Of a DNA stretch of 36,621 bases, positions 25,826-35,164 are shown in pieces. The notes below the pieces were generated by a model. The model did no database searches. It was not told the origin of the DNA and worked only from the letters and a program-made list of their open reading frames with translations. Numbering within the stretch: position 1 is the first letter of the stretch; every line of letters starts with the position of its first letter. The translations under genes and the position numbers were made by a program. Source of the DNA: Candidatus Roizmanbacteria bacterium RIFCSPHIGHO2_02_FULL_37_13b (GTDB taxonomy: Bacteria > Patescibacteriota > Microgenomatia > UBA1406 > HO2-37-13b); contig MFZK01000010.1 of NCBI GenBank assembly GCA_001789395.1, positions 1-36,621 of the forward strand. Direction: 5' to 3'.

Positions 25826-26911
25826 ATGACGGTAATAAAAAGTGAATTTTTTCTGGCATTAAATCAGGTTGCGACAGAGCGTGGCATATCGCCAGACGAT
25901 GTCATTGATTCTATTAAAATGGCAGTACTTGCTGCCTATAAAAAAGATTACGGCGTCGTCACTGAGGCTGAAGATACAAAAGAAGCAGAAGAAGTAGAGC
26001 AAGATGACGGGTTAGAGGTGACGATAAACAAAGATACTGGTGAGACCCACATCTTAGAGGATGGAAAAGACATTACTCCACCGGGATTTGGCCGTATTGC
26101 CGCTCAAACTGCACGTCAAGTAATTTTGCAGAAAATCAGAGAAGCCGAAAAAAGGAATATAGTTAAGCATTATACCTCTCAAGTAGGCACGATTATCAAA
26201 GGAAGAGTGATCAGATTTGATGGTAAGAATGCTTATTTAGATATCGGAAAAGCTGAGGGAGTTTTACCACAGGAGGAGCAGATAAGAAATGAATCTTATC
26301 AATTGAATACAACATTGGCAGTATATATCAAAGAAATAAAAGAGGATCCTTTTGGTAATTCCAAAATAATTGTTTCACGTGCAGATCCAAAATTAGTCGA
26401 AGAACTATTTAAAAAGGAAGTTCCTGAGGTCGAAAATGGTACCGTCAAAGTCTTTAAGGTAGTCCGCGAACCGGGGGAACGGGCAAAAATCGCCGTTTTA
26501 TCTGATCAAACTGGTGTTGATCCGGTTGGAGCATGTGTCGGACAAAAAGGCATTCGTGTAAAAGCAGTCACTGATGAACTTGGTGGCAGTGAAAAGATAG
26601 ATATTATTCAGTGGAATTCAGATGATAATATTTTTCTCCGAGAAGCATTATCTCCGGCAATTGTTGGTAATATTGAGATTGATAAAGAGAAAAAATATGC
26701 AAAAGTATTTGTGAACGTTGATCAAGCACCGCTCGCAATCGGAAAAAGCGGTGTCAATGTCAATTTAGCATCTATGTTGACCAATTTTAATATCGATATA
26801 GTTCAGGAAGATAACGGGGATAAGATCGCACCGGAAGCTGTTCAAACTGTTGCTCTTGCAAAAACCACAGAATTACCTACAGAAAATAAAGATAAGCAGA
26901 TTGAGTCTTAA
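25826..26911 (+). CDS. nusA: Transcription termination/antitermination factor NusA
   Basis: N-terminal domain, S1 (GTIIKGRVIRFDGKNAYLDIGKAEGVLPQEEQ), KH (DPVGACVGQKGIRVKAVTDELGGSEKIDII; APLAIGKSGVNVNLASML). Start at 25826; TACAAT at 25812-25817. Confidence 0.94.
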   Translation: MTVIKSEFFLALNQVATERGISPDDVIDSIKMAVLAAYKKDYGVVTEAEDTKEAEEVEQDDGLEVTINKDTGETHILEDGKDITPPGFGRIAAQTARQVILQKIREAEKRNIVKHYTSQVGTIIKGRVIRFDGKNAYLDIGKAEGVLPQEEQIRNESYQLNTTLAVYIKEIKEDPFGNSKIIVSRADPKLVEELFKKEVPEVENGTVKVFKVVREPGERAKIAVLSDQTGVDPVGACVGQKGIRVKAVTDELGGSEKIDIIQWNSDDNIFLREALSPAIVGNIEIDKEKKYAKVFVNVDQAPLAIGKSGVNVNLASMLTNFNIDIVQEDNGDKIAPEAVQTVALAKTTELPTENKDKQIES

Positions 26912-26954
26912 TAAATCCAAAAAAAACAACGTTTAGACTCGTCGCAAAAAAATT

Positions 26955-28424
26955 ATGGCTAATAAGATGTTGAATCGATCGCCTGTAATTGTCGTTTTAG
27001 GTCATGTAGATCATGGTAAGACTACGCTTTTAGATTATATTAGACATACGAATAAAACCGATAAAGAGATCGGTGGTATAACTCAAAGCATTGGTGCTTT
27101 TGATATTGAACTGCCAATTAAGGGTTATCATACCAATAAGATTACCTTTATTGACACTCCTGGTCATGAAGCTTTTACTCAGCTTCGAGCTCGAGGAGCT
27201 GAAGTAGCAGATATGGCGATTTTAATTGTCGATGCTAACGATTCAGTCATGCCACAGACAAAAGAAAGTCTCTATCATATAAAGCAGGCAAACATTCCCT
27301 ATATTGTTGCGTTAAATAAAATCGATTTGCCTGGCGCTAATGCCGAAAAAACAAAGAAGGATTTGATGAAATCAGGAGTCATGTTTGAAGGTATGGGTGG
27401 TGAGGTGCCAACTGTAGAGATTTCTGCTAAAAAGGGGACCGGAGTAAAAGAACTACTGGAAATGATTTTGTTTATGGCTTCAATGAAAGATCTTAAATAC
27501 TCGCCAGAGAATGATTTGAAAGCCTATATCATAGAATCAAGAATTGAGAAAGCAGGCATATCAATTACTGCTATCGTTAAAGATGGGATTCTAAAAGTCA
27601 GTGATACGATTTATGCCGGTGATTTAATAGCTAAAGTTAAGGCATTGTTCAACGATTTGGGTGAAAATTTATCCATAGTTGTGCCATCATCTCCATGCGT
27701 CATATTAGGATTTAGTAAATTGCCTGAGGTGGGTATTGAGATAACAAATAAGCTTCAAAAAAAGATTGAAAAGCCTGCTGATGAAGGAATTGTTGTTCCA
27801 ACTGAAAAATTTGATTTAGGAGCTTTTTTTAAGGATAAGGAAAAGGACAAACTTAAATTGATCTTGAAGGTAGATTCACAGGGATCTTTGGATGCATTAG
27901 TTGATTCACTTGGAAAAAGTGCAAATTTTGACATTATTCTGTCCAGTGTTGGAGAAGTAAATAAATCAGATATTTTTTTGGCTAAAGTTTCCAAAGCGAT
28001 TGTCATCGGTTTCTCGACTATCGTCCCTAAAGCAGTTACAGATTTAGCGATACAAGAAAAGGTCGTAATAAAGACCTATAGTCTAATTTATCAGCTACTT
28101 GAAGAGTTGGATGAAGTTTCTGATTTGATCAAGGAAAAAGAAATGACAAAAAGGCAATTAAAAGGTGAAGCTAAAGTATTGGCAAATTTTATCATTGACA
28201 AAGAAAAAATAGCCGGAATACACGTTATCAAAGGAAAGCTGAACGTGAATGATAATATTGAGCTGTGGAGAAATGATAAACAAATGGGAAAGGCTAAAAT
28301 TGTTTCTCTCAAAACTAGAGCGCGGACAATTCCGGAAATTAAAAAAGATATGGAAGGAGGCATTGTTTTTTATCCTGAGCTTGACTTTAATATAGGCGAT
28401 ATGGTAAAATCTTATAGTATATGA
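26955..28424 (+). CDS. infB: Translation initiation factor IF-2 (short form without N-terminal region)
   Basis: VIVVLGHVDHGKTTLLDYIR, IDTPGHEAFTQLRARGAEVADMAILIVDANDSVMPQTKE, NKIDLPGA; 489 aa. Confidence 0.95.
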   Translation: MANKMLNRSPVIVVLGHVDHGKTTLLDYIRHTNKTDKEIGGITQSIGAFDIELPIKGYHTNKITFIDTPGHEAFTQLRARGAEVADMAILIVDANDSVMPQTKESLYHIKQANIPYIVALNKIDLPGANAEKTKKDLMKSGVMFEGMGGEVPTVEISAKKGTGVKELLEMILFMASMKDLKYSPENDLKAYIIESRIEKAGISITAIVKDGILKVSDTIYAGDLIAKVKALFNDLGENLSIVVPSSPCVILGFSKLPEVGIEITNKLQKKIEKPADEGIVVPTEKFDLGAFFKDKEKDKLKLILKVDSQGSLDALVDSLGKSANFDIILSSVGEVNKSDIFLAKVSKAIVIGFSTIVPKAVTDLAIQEKVVIKTYSLIYQLLEELDEVSDLIKEKEMTKRQLKGEAKVLANFIIDKEKIAGIHVIKGKLNVNDNIELWRNDKQMGKAKIVSLKTRARTIPEIKKDMEGGIVFYPELDFNIGDMVKSYSI

Positions 28425-29473
28425 ATAATGATGTCAGCTATCAACGATTTGCCGCTCTTGTCGGTAAACATAATCTTTTTAGTATTTGTCTTCCTCAAAA
28501 TCCCACTATAGATTCAATCACTTCGGCTTGTGTACTTTATTTAGCCTTGACAAAAATAGGAAAAACCGTATCTTTAGCCTGTTCTTCAGATATTCCTAAA
28601 TATTCAGTCACGGCAGTCGATAAAATAAAAAAAACTCTAGCTTCGGGTGGGGATAGTTTAGTAATTTCTTTTCCTTACACTGAAGGGTCAATCGACAAAG
28701 TAACTTATAACATTGAAGCGGAGAATTTCAATCTGGTAGTGATTCCACGGGAAGGATACGACAAACTTGATCCTGCTCAGGTCAAATATAACTACAGTGG
28801 TGGAAAAATTGAAGCCATAATCGTAATTGACAGCCCAAATCTTAATAATCTTGGAGAGCTTTATTCCTCCAATCAAGATCAATTTAGAGGTAAAGAAATT
28901 ATCAATATAGATCGACATTTAACCAATGGCAATTTCGGCACCGTAAATATTGTCGAAAAGAAATTATCCTCGACAGCCGAAATTGTTTTAAGAGTATTAT
29001 CTTATCTCGATGCTCAACTTGATCGCGAGATGGCAACCAATCTTTATAACGGTATAGCGGCTGCTACTAATAACTTTACATCCTATTCAGTCAATTCCGA
29101 CACTTTTGAAGCAAGTGCATATTTGCTAAAATCCGGAGCAGTGAAAAAACCGCTTTCAAAACCAGTCAGTTCGTTTCCAACTCAACCTAAAAACGTCTTA
29201 CCAGCTCAACAAGAATCTGTTCTTCAAGATACTAGTTTTAATGAGGGCGATGATAATTTGGAGCTTAATACTGGTACGACTCCAGTGATGAAGTTTCCGT
29301 CCGTTGAGAAATTTCCATCAAGACCTACTTCCCAGAAATTACCAATTGAGAAACAAACGGCCCAATTTAAACAAGTTGAGAACAAAGAAATAAAAAACGA
29401 AGAAGATCAATCAAAACCCGCTCCCAAGGAATGGTTAAAGCCAAAAATCTTTCGAGGTTCAAATTTAATATAA
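28421..29473 (+). CDS. DHH-family phosphoesterase-like protein (NrnA/PAP-phosphatase-like, degenerate motifs)
   Basis: LPQNPTIDSITSACVLYLAL, AIIVIDSPNLNNLG, INIDRHLTNGNFG; P/S/Q-rich C-terminal tail; ATGA overlap with infB. Confidence 0.75.
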   Translation: MNNDVSYQRFAALVGKHNLFSICLPQNPTIDSITSACVLYLALTKIGKTVSLACSSDIPKYSVTAVDKIKKTLASGGDSLVISFPYTEGSIDKVTYNIEAENFNLVVIPREGYDKLDPAQVKYNYSGGKIEAIIVIDSPNLNNLGELYSSNQDQFRGKEIINIDRHLTNGNFGTVNIVEKKLSSTAEIVLRVLSYLDAQLDREMATNLYNGIAAATNNFTSYSVNSDTFEASAYLLKSGAVKKPLSKPVSSFPTQPKNVLPAQQESVLQDTSFNEGDDNLELNTGTTPVMKFPSVEKFPSRPTSQKLPIEKQTAQFKQVENKEIKNEEDQSKPAPKEWLKPKIFRGSNLI

Positions 29474-29510
29474 AATCTTCATTTGCTGCAAATTTTCTCC
29501 AAACGCACGT

Positions 29511-29516
29511 TATAAT
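29511..29516 (+). promoter_or_regulatory. Candidate -10 TATAAT, 8 nt before hypC-like ATG
   Basis: TATAAT 29511-29516, ATG 29525. Confidence 0.45.
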
Positions 29517-29524
29517 ATTTACTA

Positions 29525-29713
29525 ATGTGTTTAGCAAAACTTTTTAAAGTAAAATTAATTAAAGAAAGAACGGCAATTGACGACAAAAACAGAAAAGTTA
29601 AATTAAACTTAATTAAGAATTGTAAGCCCAATGATTATCTTTTAGTACTTTCCGATATAGCAGTAGAAAAAGTATCAAAAAAGCGAGCATTACAGATGAG
29701 AACCGCACTATGA
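29525..29713 (+). CDS. hypC: HypC/HupF-family hydrogenase maturation chaperone
   Basis: 62 aa beginning MCLAKLFKVKLI (invariant Cys2) with NDYLLVLSDIAVEKVSKKRAL, matching HypC pattern (GDYVLVHxGxAIxKI...EA). Confidence 0.75.
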   Translation: MCLAKLFKVKLIKERTAIDDKNRKVKLNLIKNCKPNDYLLVLSDIAVEKVSKKRALQMRTAL

Positions 29714-30621
29714 GTAATCAATTAAAAAAAGGAATCGGTTTAGCATTAATGACGATGGTTATTTCAGGTTTCTCCAATTATGTGAATAAAATTGCCGTCA
29801 TGAAGATCGATCCGGTTTTACATACTACAATAAAAAATAGTCTGGTTTTTATTATGATCGGTGGTTTTTATATGCTTTTTAATCGAAGACATTCAATATC
29901 GAAATTGACCAGAGCTGATAAACTTCGGTTAATTTTAATTGGAATAATTGGTGGAGGCGTGCCTTTTTATCTATTCTTTACTGCTTTAGTTAATGTCTCT
30001 GCAATAAACGCTGCTCTAATTCACAAATCACTGATTTTCTGGGTTATTTTATTAGCAATTCCATACCTGAAAGAACGAATCAATATTTTTCATATAATTG
30101 GGGTGGTTTTGCTTTTTGGTAGCAATTTTTTAATCGGCGGATTTTCTGGATTTAAATTTTCTCTCCCGGAACTAATGATATTATCAGCAACAATACTTTG
30201 GGCAATCGAAAGTATAGTTGCAAAACGTACACTAAAACATGTCGATCCAACCGTTATGGTTGCAGCCAGAATGGGAATCGGAGCATTAATTCTTTTACTT
30301 ATTACCGTATTAACCGGTAAGCTTAGCGTTGCACCATCTCTAAGTCTAAATCAATGGGCGTTAACTATTATGACAAGTTTTTTACTCTTTGGGTATGTCA
30401 TGACTTGGTATAGAGCTCTAAAATACGCTCCAGTTATCACCGTAGCCAGTATTTTGGTCGGTGCGACATTGATTACCAATATATTAACTGCCATAATTGA
30501 TACGAAAAATCTAGCACTTTATAATTGGCAACCATCAATTATTGTCATAAGCGGACTACTTTTTATACTTCTGGGAACTTTTAGAAGCAATATTGCTACA
30601 AATAAAAAATTACAGCAATGA
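29710..30621 (+). CDS. EamA/DMT-superfamily transporter
   Basis: About 10 TMs in two EamA-like halves; 4-nt ATGA overlaps with both neighbours. Confidence 0.85.
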   Translation: MSNQLKKGIGLALMTMVISGFSNYVNKIAVMKIDPVLHTTIKNSLVFIMIGGFYMLFNRRHSISKLTRADKLRLILIGIIGGGVPFYLFFTALVNVSAINAALIHKSLIFWVILLAIPYLKERINIFHIIGVVLLFGSNFLIGGFSGFKFSLPELMILSATILWAIESIVAKRTLKHVDPTVMVAARMGIGALILLLITVLTGKLSVAPSLSLNQWALTIMTSFLLFGYVMTWYRALKYAPVITVASILVGATLITNILTAIIDTKNLALYNWQPSIIVISGLLFILLGTFRSNIATNKKLQQ

Positions 30622-31337
30622 ATGGCAGTTTAATCTGTGCTCGCTATAGTTTTGCTCCGAATTTTTTTGAGTATTGCGGGCCTGATAAAAATAAACAGTT
30701 AAAAAGTCATCTTGATGTAGGCGTATCCGACTTTCAACTTACAAGTATTTTATCTCACTTTACGACTCTATATTCTTATCTTAAATCCATAGCTCACTCA
30801 AATAATATTGTTGATCCATTTGATGAACGGGTAGTTGAAGCATACTGGATAGGCAATTCACTTCTGGAGAATATGAGGGAAAAACAAATTTACAATGAGT
30901 TAAAAGAAGGGCAAAAGTTAAAAAAGAAAATTCCTAAGCGTTATTTAAAATGGCTTTGGCCAAAAATTGATAAAAAGGCGAGATTACATCATAGCTTTCA
31001 TGTTTTTAATGTGTTTGTTCGAACCGGTCATCAACATATACCTCATACCGTAGAGACGATGAATCAATGTCGGATAGGTTGGGGAGAAGTATTGCAGGTT
31101 AAATCAAATTATTTGACTCTCAAATCACAGAGACTGATTTATCATGACGGGGCATTGCAGATCAAAGATAATATCAAATTGTCAATACAAAAAGCTTTTA
31201 AAGGACCAGTTATTAAAAAAAATGATAGGGTCAGTTATCATTGGGGTTTTTTTTGCGATAAAATCTCCAAAAATCAGGCTAGAAATCTGGAATATTACAC
31301 AAAATTTCATTTAAATTTAGCAAATGAAACATTATGA
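30618..31337 (+). CDS. Hydrogenase-island hypothetical protein (DUF6390-like)
   Basis: FHVFNVFVRTG, NQCRIGWGEVLQV, NDRVSYHWGFFCDKISKNQARNLEYYTKFHLNLAN; family name from memory, low certainty; coupled by ATGA overlaps. Confidence 0.5.
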   Translation: MNGSLICARYSFAPNFFEYCGPDKNKQLKSHLDVGVSDFQLTSILSHFTTLYSYLKSIAHSNNIVDPFDERVVEAYWIGNSLLENMREKQIYNELKEGQKLKKKIPKRYLKWLWPKIDKKARLHHSFHVFNVFVRTGHQHIPHTVETMNQCRIGWGEVLQVKSNYLTLKSQRLIYHDGALQIKDNIKLSIQKAFKGPVIKKNDRVSYHWGFFCDKISKNQARNLEYYTKFHLNLANETL

Positions 31338-31699
31338 CTATATCAGTCTTTGGAAACTCGATTTTAAAGTCAGATTCTTTACTCATTAGTTTGTTACCAC
31401 AGCTTAAAACGCAGTTCCCTCAGCATCAGTTCATCCATCAGGATCCGACGGAAAATTTGCTGATCCCTAAAGGAGAATGGTCGATCATAGATGTGGCCGA
31501 AGGTATAAACAAAGTCACCATTTTTGATAATTTAGATCATTTTGTCAGGACGAAAAGTCTTACTGTCCACGATTATGATCTTTATCTTGATTTAAAACTT
31601 AAACAAAAAGTTGGTCAACTGCCAAAAATAAAAATAATCGCCATACCTCAATTTATGAAAAAAAAAGATGTTTTGGAAGCGTTGGGTAAGATCATTTGA
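31334..31699 (+). CDS. HycI/HybD-like hydrogenase maturation endopeptidase
   Basis: VFGNSILKSDSLLISLLPQL (cf. GNxLMxDEGVG), WSIIDVAEGINKVTIFD (conserved Asp), SLTVHDYDLYLDLKL (conserved His), PKIKIIAIP. Confidence 0.65.
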   Translation: MTISVFGNSILKSDSLLISLLPQLKTQFPQHQFIHQDPTENLLIPKGEWSIIDVAEGINKVTIFDNLDHFVRTKSLTVHDYDLYLDLKLKQKVGQLPKIKIIAIPQFMKKKDVLEALGKII

Positions 31700-32987
31700 T
31701 ATTCCATTTCACCTTCAGGAAATGAGATGCGCAGCTTATGCAAGGATCATAAGCACGGATGAGTTTCTCGATTTCGTATTCTATTTCCGCTTGATTCATT
31801 GTTTCCAAATTGTCTTCGACTAATTTACCGATATCTTTTTCGATGTTGATCTGATTTTGACCAGTTGGGACGACGACTTGGCCTTTGACGACCGATCCTT
31901 CCAAGATGCTTACTTTATAGAAAAGTAGTCCTCTGGGTGCTTCTATGACTCCGATCCCGATTCCTTCATTTTGAGTTGATTTAACTCTTTCTTCTTCAAC
32001 AAAATGAGTATTGGATAAGATGTCGATGCTGTCGTCGATACAATGCAGCATTTCAATTGCTTGGGCGACATTATTCATAAAAACATCCGTCGATGGAAAA
32101 AGTGACAAGACGTTTACGAGATCATTTTTTGTCCGGGAATGTAGTTGATCATAATTGATATTTAATCTTGACAATGCACCGACCATATAAGATTGACCTT
32201 GATATGTATATCCGGTAGCTTGTGAATAAGGTATGACTACATTTTCAAAATGTTCACGAAATTTTGATTCTTCAATTGTTTCCTTACGGGAGGTGATAAT
32301 ATTACCATCTAAAAATGACCAATTGTTTAGACCTCTCAAAGCCACATATGTTGTCGGATGATTAAGTTTAACCTGTTTTTCGATTAATAAATTAATTAAT
32401 CTGATAACTGCAGATCTGATCGATTCCAACTTTTTTATCAACGAAGTCGGATCGGTCTTAGGAATTTGGGTAAAGCCGCCAACAGCAATAAACAACGCAT
32501 GGACACTACGTCCAGCTATATATACCTGGAGATCATTGCCGATAGCTTTTACTTCAAGAGCGTCATGAAGAAATTGGTTTTGCAGCGGATCTGTTTCATC
32601 AAAATCTATCAAAGAATCAAGTTCAAATATATCCGGAAGAGAAAAAATATATAGATGAAGAGCATGATCCCGTATCATTAAACCATTAATCATGAGACGT
32701 CTAAGCAACTTAGATTGATCGGTGATATGAATGCCTAAAGCATTCTCTATTGCTTCGGTCGATGCTAAAAGATGAGCGTTCGAGCAGGTCCCGCATATAC
32801 GGGAGACAAATTGAGGTAATATTTCTGCTTTTTTCCCACTCATTCCTTGGGTGTAGAATCGTTTATATTCCTGAATTTTGAATCTAACATCTTTGACTTT
32901 GCCTTGACGGATCTCGACCTCAAGTCCGGCATGACCTTCTATCTTTGAAATCTCCATTAAGTTGATATCAAGATCAATGTCGTGCAT
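31692..32987 (-). CDS. [NiFe]-hydrogenase large (alpha) subunit, group 3-like
   Basis: ISKIEGHAGLEVEI, L1 motif SRICGTCSNAH, L2 motif YDPCISCASHFLKVKWNIK. Confidence 0.92.
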   Translation of the reverse strand: MHDIDLDINLMEISKIEGHAGLEVEIRQGKVKDVRFKIQEYKRFYTQGMSGKKAEILPQFVSRICGTCSNAHLLASTEAIENALGIHITDQSKLLRRLMINGLMIRDHALHLYIFSLPDIFELDSLIDFDETDPLQNQFLHDALEVKAIGNDLQVYIAGRSVHALFIAVGGFTQIPKTDPTSLIKKLESIRSAVIRLINLLIEKQVKLNHPTTYVALRGLNNWSFLDGNIITSRKETIEESKFREHFENVVIPYSQATGYTYQGQSYMVGALSRLNINYDQLHSRTKNDLVNVLSLFPSTDVFMNNVAQAIEMLHCIDDSIDILSNTHFVEEERVKSTQNEGIGIGVIEAPRGLLFYKVSILEGSVVKGQVVVPTGQNQINIEKDIGKLVEDNLETMNQAEIEYEIEKLIRAYDPCISCASHFLKVKWNIK

Positions 32988-32988
32988 A

Positions 32989-33501
32989 TTATTTATTCAA
33001 GTCAACAGGAGTAAGTCCAAACTGTACAAAAATTTCATTTAAAGATTTCAAAAAAACATCAGTATTCATAGGACAACCCGGGATGTATTTATCGACTTTT
33101 ACAATTTCATCAATCTTTCTGACTTTGTCGGCATATTGAAACCGGTCTAAAATAAACTCGATTTCTTGTTTTTGTTTGGATGAAAAATCGTTTCTTATTG
33201 CTGCCGGCATGCCTGTGCAAGCACAAGAACCGATAGCGACAATAAGTTTTGACATTGATCTAATTTTTTTCAACCGCTGAATCTGTTCATCAGCGGTGAT
33301 AGCTCCTTCAACAAACGCGACATCAAATTGTGAAGCAGTCCGATTTCTTCTTAGCATTCTTGCTTCAACAAAATCTATTCTTTTTTTCCATTCAAAAAAA
33401 TATTTGCCCAGAAGTATCGTAAACATGATTGACGAATCTTCACAGCATGAGAAGGTAAACATCCCAACTTTAATTTTGGTATTATATGTAGGCGATTCCA
33501 C
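32989..33501 (-). CDS. [NiFe]-hydrogenase small (delta) subunit, short form
   Basis: KIKVGMFTFSCCEDSSIMF, FDVAFVEGAITADEQ, AIGSCACTGMPAAIRN, VDKYIPGCPM; GTG start at 33501; 1 nt upstream of the large subunit. Confidence 0.9.
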   Translation of the reverse strand: MESPTYNTKIKVGMFTFSCCEDSSIMFTILLGKYFFEWKKRIDFVEARMLRRNRTASQFDVAFVEGAITADEQIQRLKKIRSMSKLIVAIGSCACTGMPAAIRNDFSSKQKQEIEFILDRFQYADKVRKIDEIVKVDKYIPGCPMNTDVFLKSLNEIFVQFGLTPVDLNK

Positions 33502-33509
33502 TTGGATTT

Positions 33510-34526
33510 ATGAACGAACTTTTACTAAATATTATCATTATAGCAATTGCTGCAATTATTATTTTATTTTTTATTAAGAGATGGATAAATGATTTAGCGG
33601 AAAAAAACAAACCGTCAGAAGAAATAATAGAGTGGTTAAAAAGCGTTGGTCAAACAGTTCAGTCGTCCAGTCAGAACGTCGATAGGAGATTGGACGAAAG
33701 CATGAAGCAATTTAATGAGCGACTTGATAATGCAGCTAATGTCATAGCGCAAGTACAAAAAAATATCGGTGAGTTTTCTGAAATCGGGCGAGGAATGAAA
33801 GAACTGCAGGAATTTCTTCAATCTCCAAAAATGCGAGGAAACATCGGTGAGCAAATTCTAAAAGATTTATTGAATCAATTTTTACCAAAACAATCATTTT
33901 CTCTTCAATATGGATTCAAATCAGGGGAAAAGGTTGATGCAGTAATAAAAACCGCCAATGGATTGATTCCAATCGATGCTAAATTTCCACTTGAGAATTA
34001 TCGCAAAATGATAAAGGCACAGCAGTCTAAAGAACGGGAATTGTTCAAAAAAGAATTTAAACAAGATGTGAAGAAACACTTATCAGATATTGCTAAAAAA
34101 TATATTTTAGTTGAAGAAAAGACAATTGATTATGCTTTGATGTATGTCCCTTCGGAAGCAATTTATTATGAAATAATTACTGACTCAGATTTATATGATT
34201 ATTCAACAAATCGACGGGTGCTTATCGTTTCGCCTATGAGTTTTTATGCTTATTTAAAAGCAATTCTGATGTCCTTTGAAGGTCAAAAAATAGAGGAGCG
34301 GGCAAAAGAAATATATTCACTGATCGTTTCGCTTAAAAAAGATTACGAGAAGACTGATGAATCTTTAAATCTGTTAAATCGACATTTGACAAACGCTTAT
34401 AATCAATTGACTAATGTGAGTAAATTTTTTTCCTCTTTTGGCCAAAAATTAGATATGGTTAACATCTTGGATAAACCCGATGTTAAGAAACTGAAGAATC
34501 CAGCTAATGACGATAAAGGTCAGTGA
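33510..34526 (+). CDS. rmuC: RmuC-family protein
   Basis: N-terminal TM and coiled coil, MRGNIGEQILKDLLNQFLP...KVDAVIKTANGLIPIDAKFPLENY...YVPSEAIYYEI...RRVLIVSPMSFYAYLKAI. Confidence 0.92.
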   Translation: MNELLLNIIIIAIAAIIILFFIKRWINDLAEKNKPSEEIIEWLKSVGQTVQSSSQNVDRRLDESMKQFNERLDNAANVIAQVQKNIGEFSEIGRGMKELQEFLQSPKMRGNIGEQILKDLLNQFLPKQSFSLQYGFKSGEKVDAVIKTANGLIPIDAKFPLENYRKMIKAQQSKERELFKKEFKQDVKKHLSDIAKKYILVEEKTIDYALMYVPSEAIYYEIITDSDLYDYSTNRRVLIVSPMSFYAYLKAILMSFEGQKIEERAKEIYSLIVSLKKDYEKTDESLNLLNRHLTNAYNQLTNVSKFFSSFGQKLDMVNILDKPDVKKLKNPANDDKGQ

Positions 34527-34534
34527 AAAAAATA

Positions 34535-35164
34535 TTAGAAATACTTCATAGTTTCTTTATCGGAAATCTGATCAAAATGTTTGTAGTATTGTGATACCGC
34601 ATTAAAGTCCGGGACTTTATGAAGAACAAAAATCTTATCATATAATTTTTTGACTTCGTGACTGGGAAAATCATCCGGAACAACAGGAACAGCAAGATAA
34701 ATTTTATTAACTTTTTTAACCCTCAAGAATTTTGCGGTAACAGTTACCGAAGCTCCTGTGGCAACGCCATCATCAGAGATGATAACGACCCTATTTTTTA
34801 ACCAGTATTTTCTTTTATTGAATTTTTTCCAATATTCTTTTTCCTTCAGTCTTGACTTATTAATTTGTGCTTCAACTTCTTCCGTCGTCAGCGCCAAGCG
34901 TTTTATAAGATTAGAGTCAAGGAAGACTTGCGACCCGCAAATAGCGCCGATCGCCAGCTCCTCTTGACCAGGCGCGCCGATTTTTTTTACAATTAAGGGT
35001 CTATTGAAACAATCCAATTTTTTAGCAAGTTCAAATCCCACCGGAGCGCCACCACGAATTAAACTTAATACTAATACATTATGTCTATGTCTCTTTAGAT
35101 ATTCATCTTTAGAAAGTAATTCTGCCAATTGATGTCCAGCATCAGTTCTATCTTCAAAGATCAT
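34535..35164 (-). CDS. Phosphoribosyltransferase
   Basis: VLSLIRGGAPVGFELAKKLD, KKIGAPGQEELAIGAI, VVIISDDGVATGASVTVTAKFL (PRPP-binding loop). Confidence 0.9.
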   Translation of the reverse strand: MIFEDRTDAGHQLAELLSKDEYLKRHRHNVLVLSLIRGGAPVGFELAKKLDCFNRPLIVKKIGAPGQEELAIGAICGSQVFLDSNLIKRLALTTEEVEAQINKSRLKEKEYWKKFNKRKYWLKNRVVIISDDGVATGASVTVTAKFLRVKKVNKIYLAVPVVPDDFPSHEVKKLYDKIFVLHKVPDFNAVSQYYKHFDQISDKETMKYF

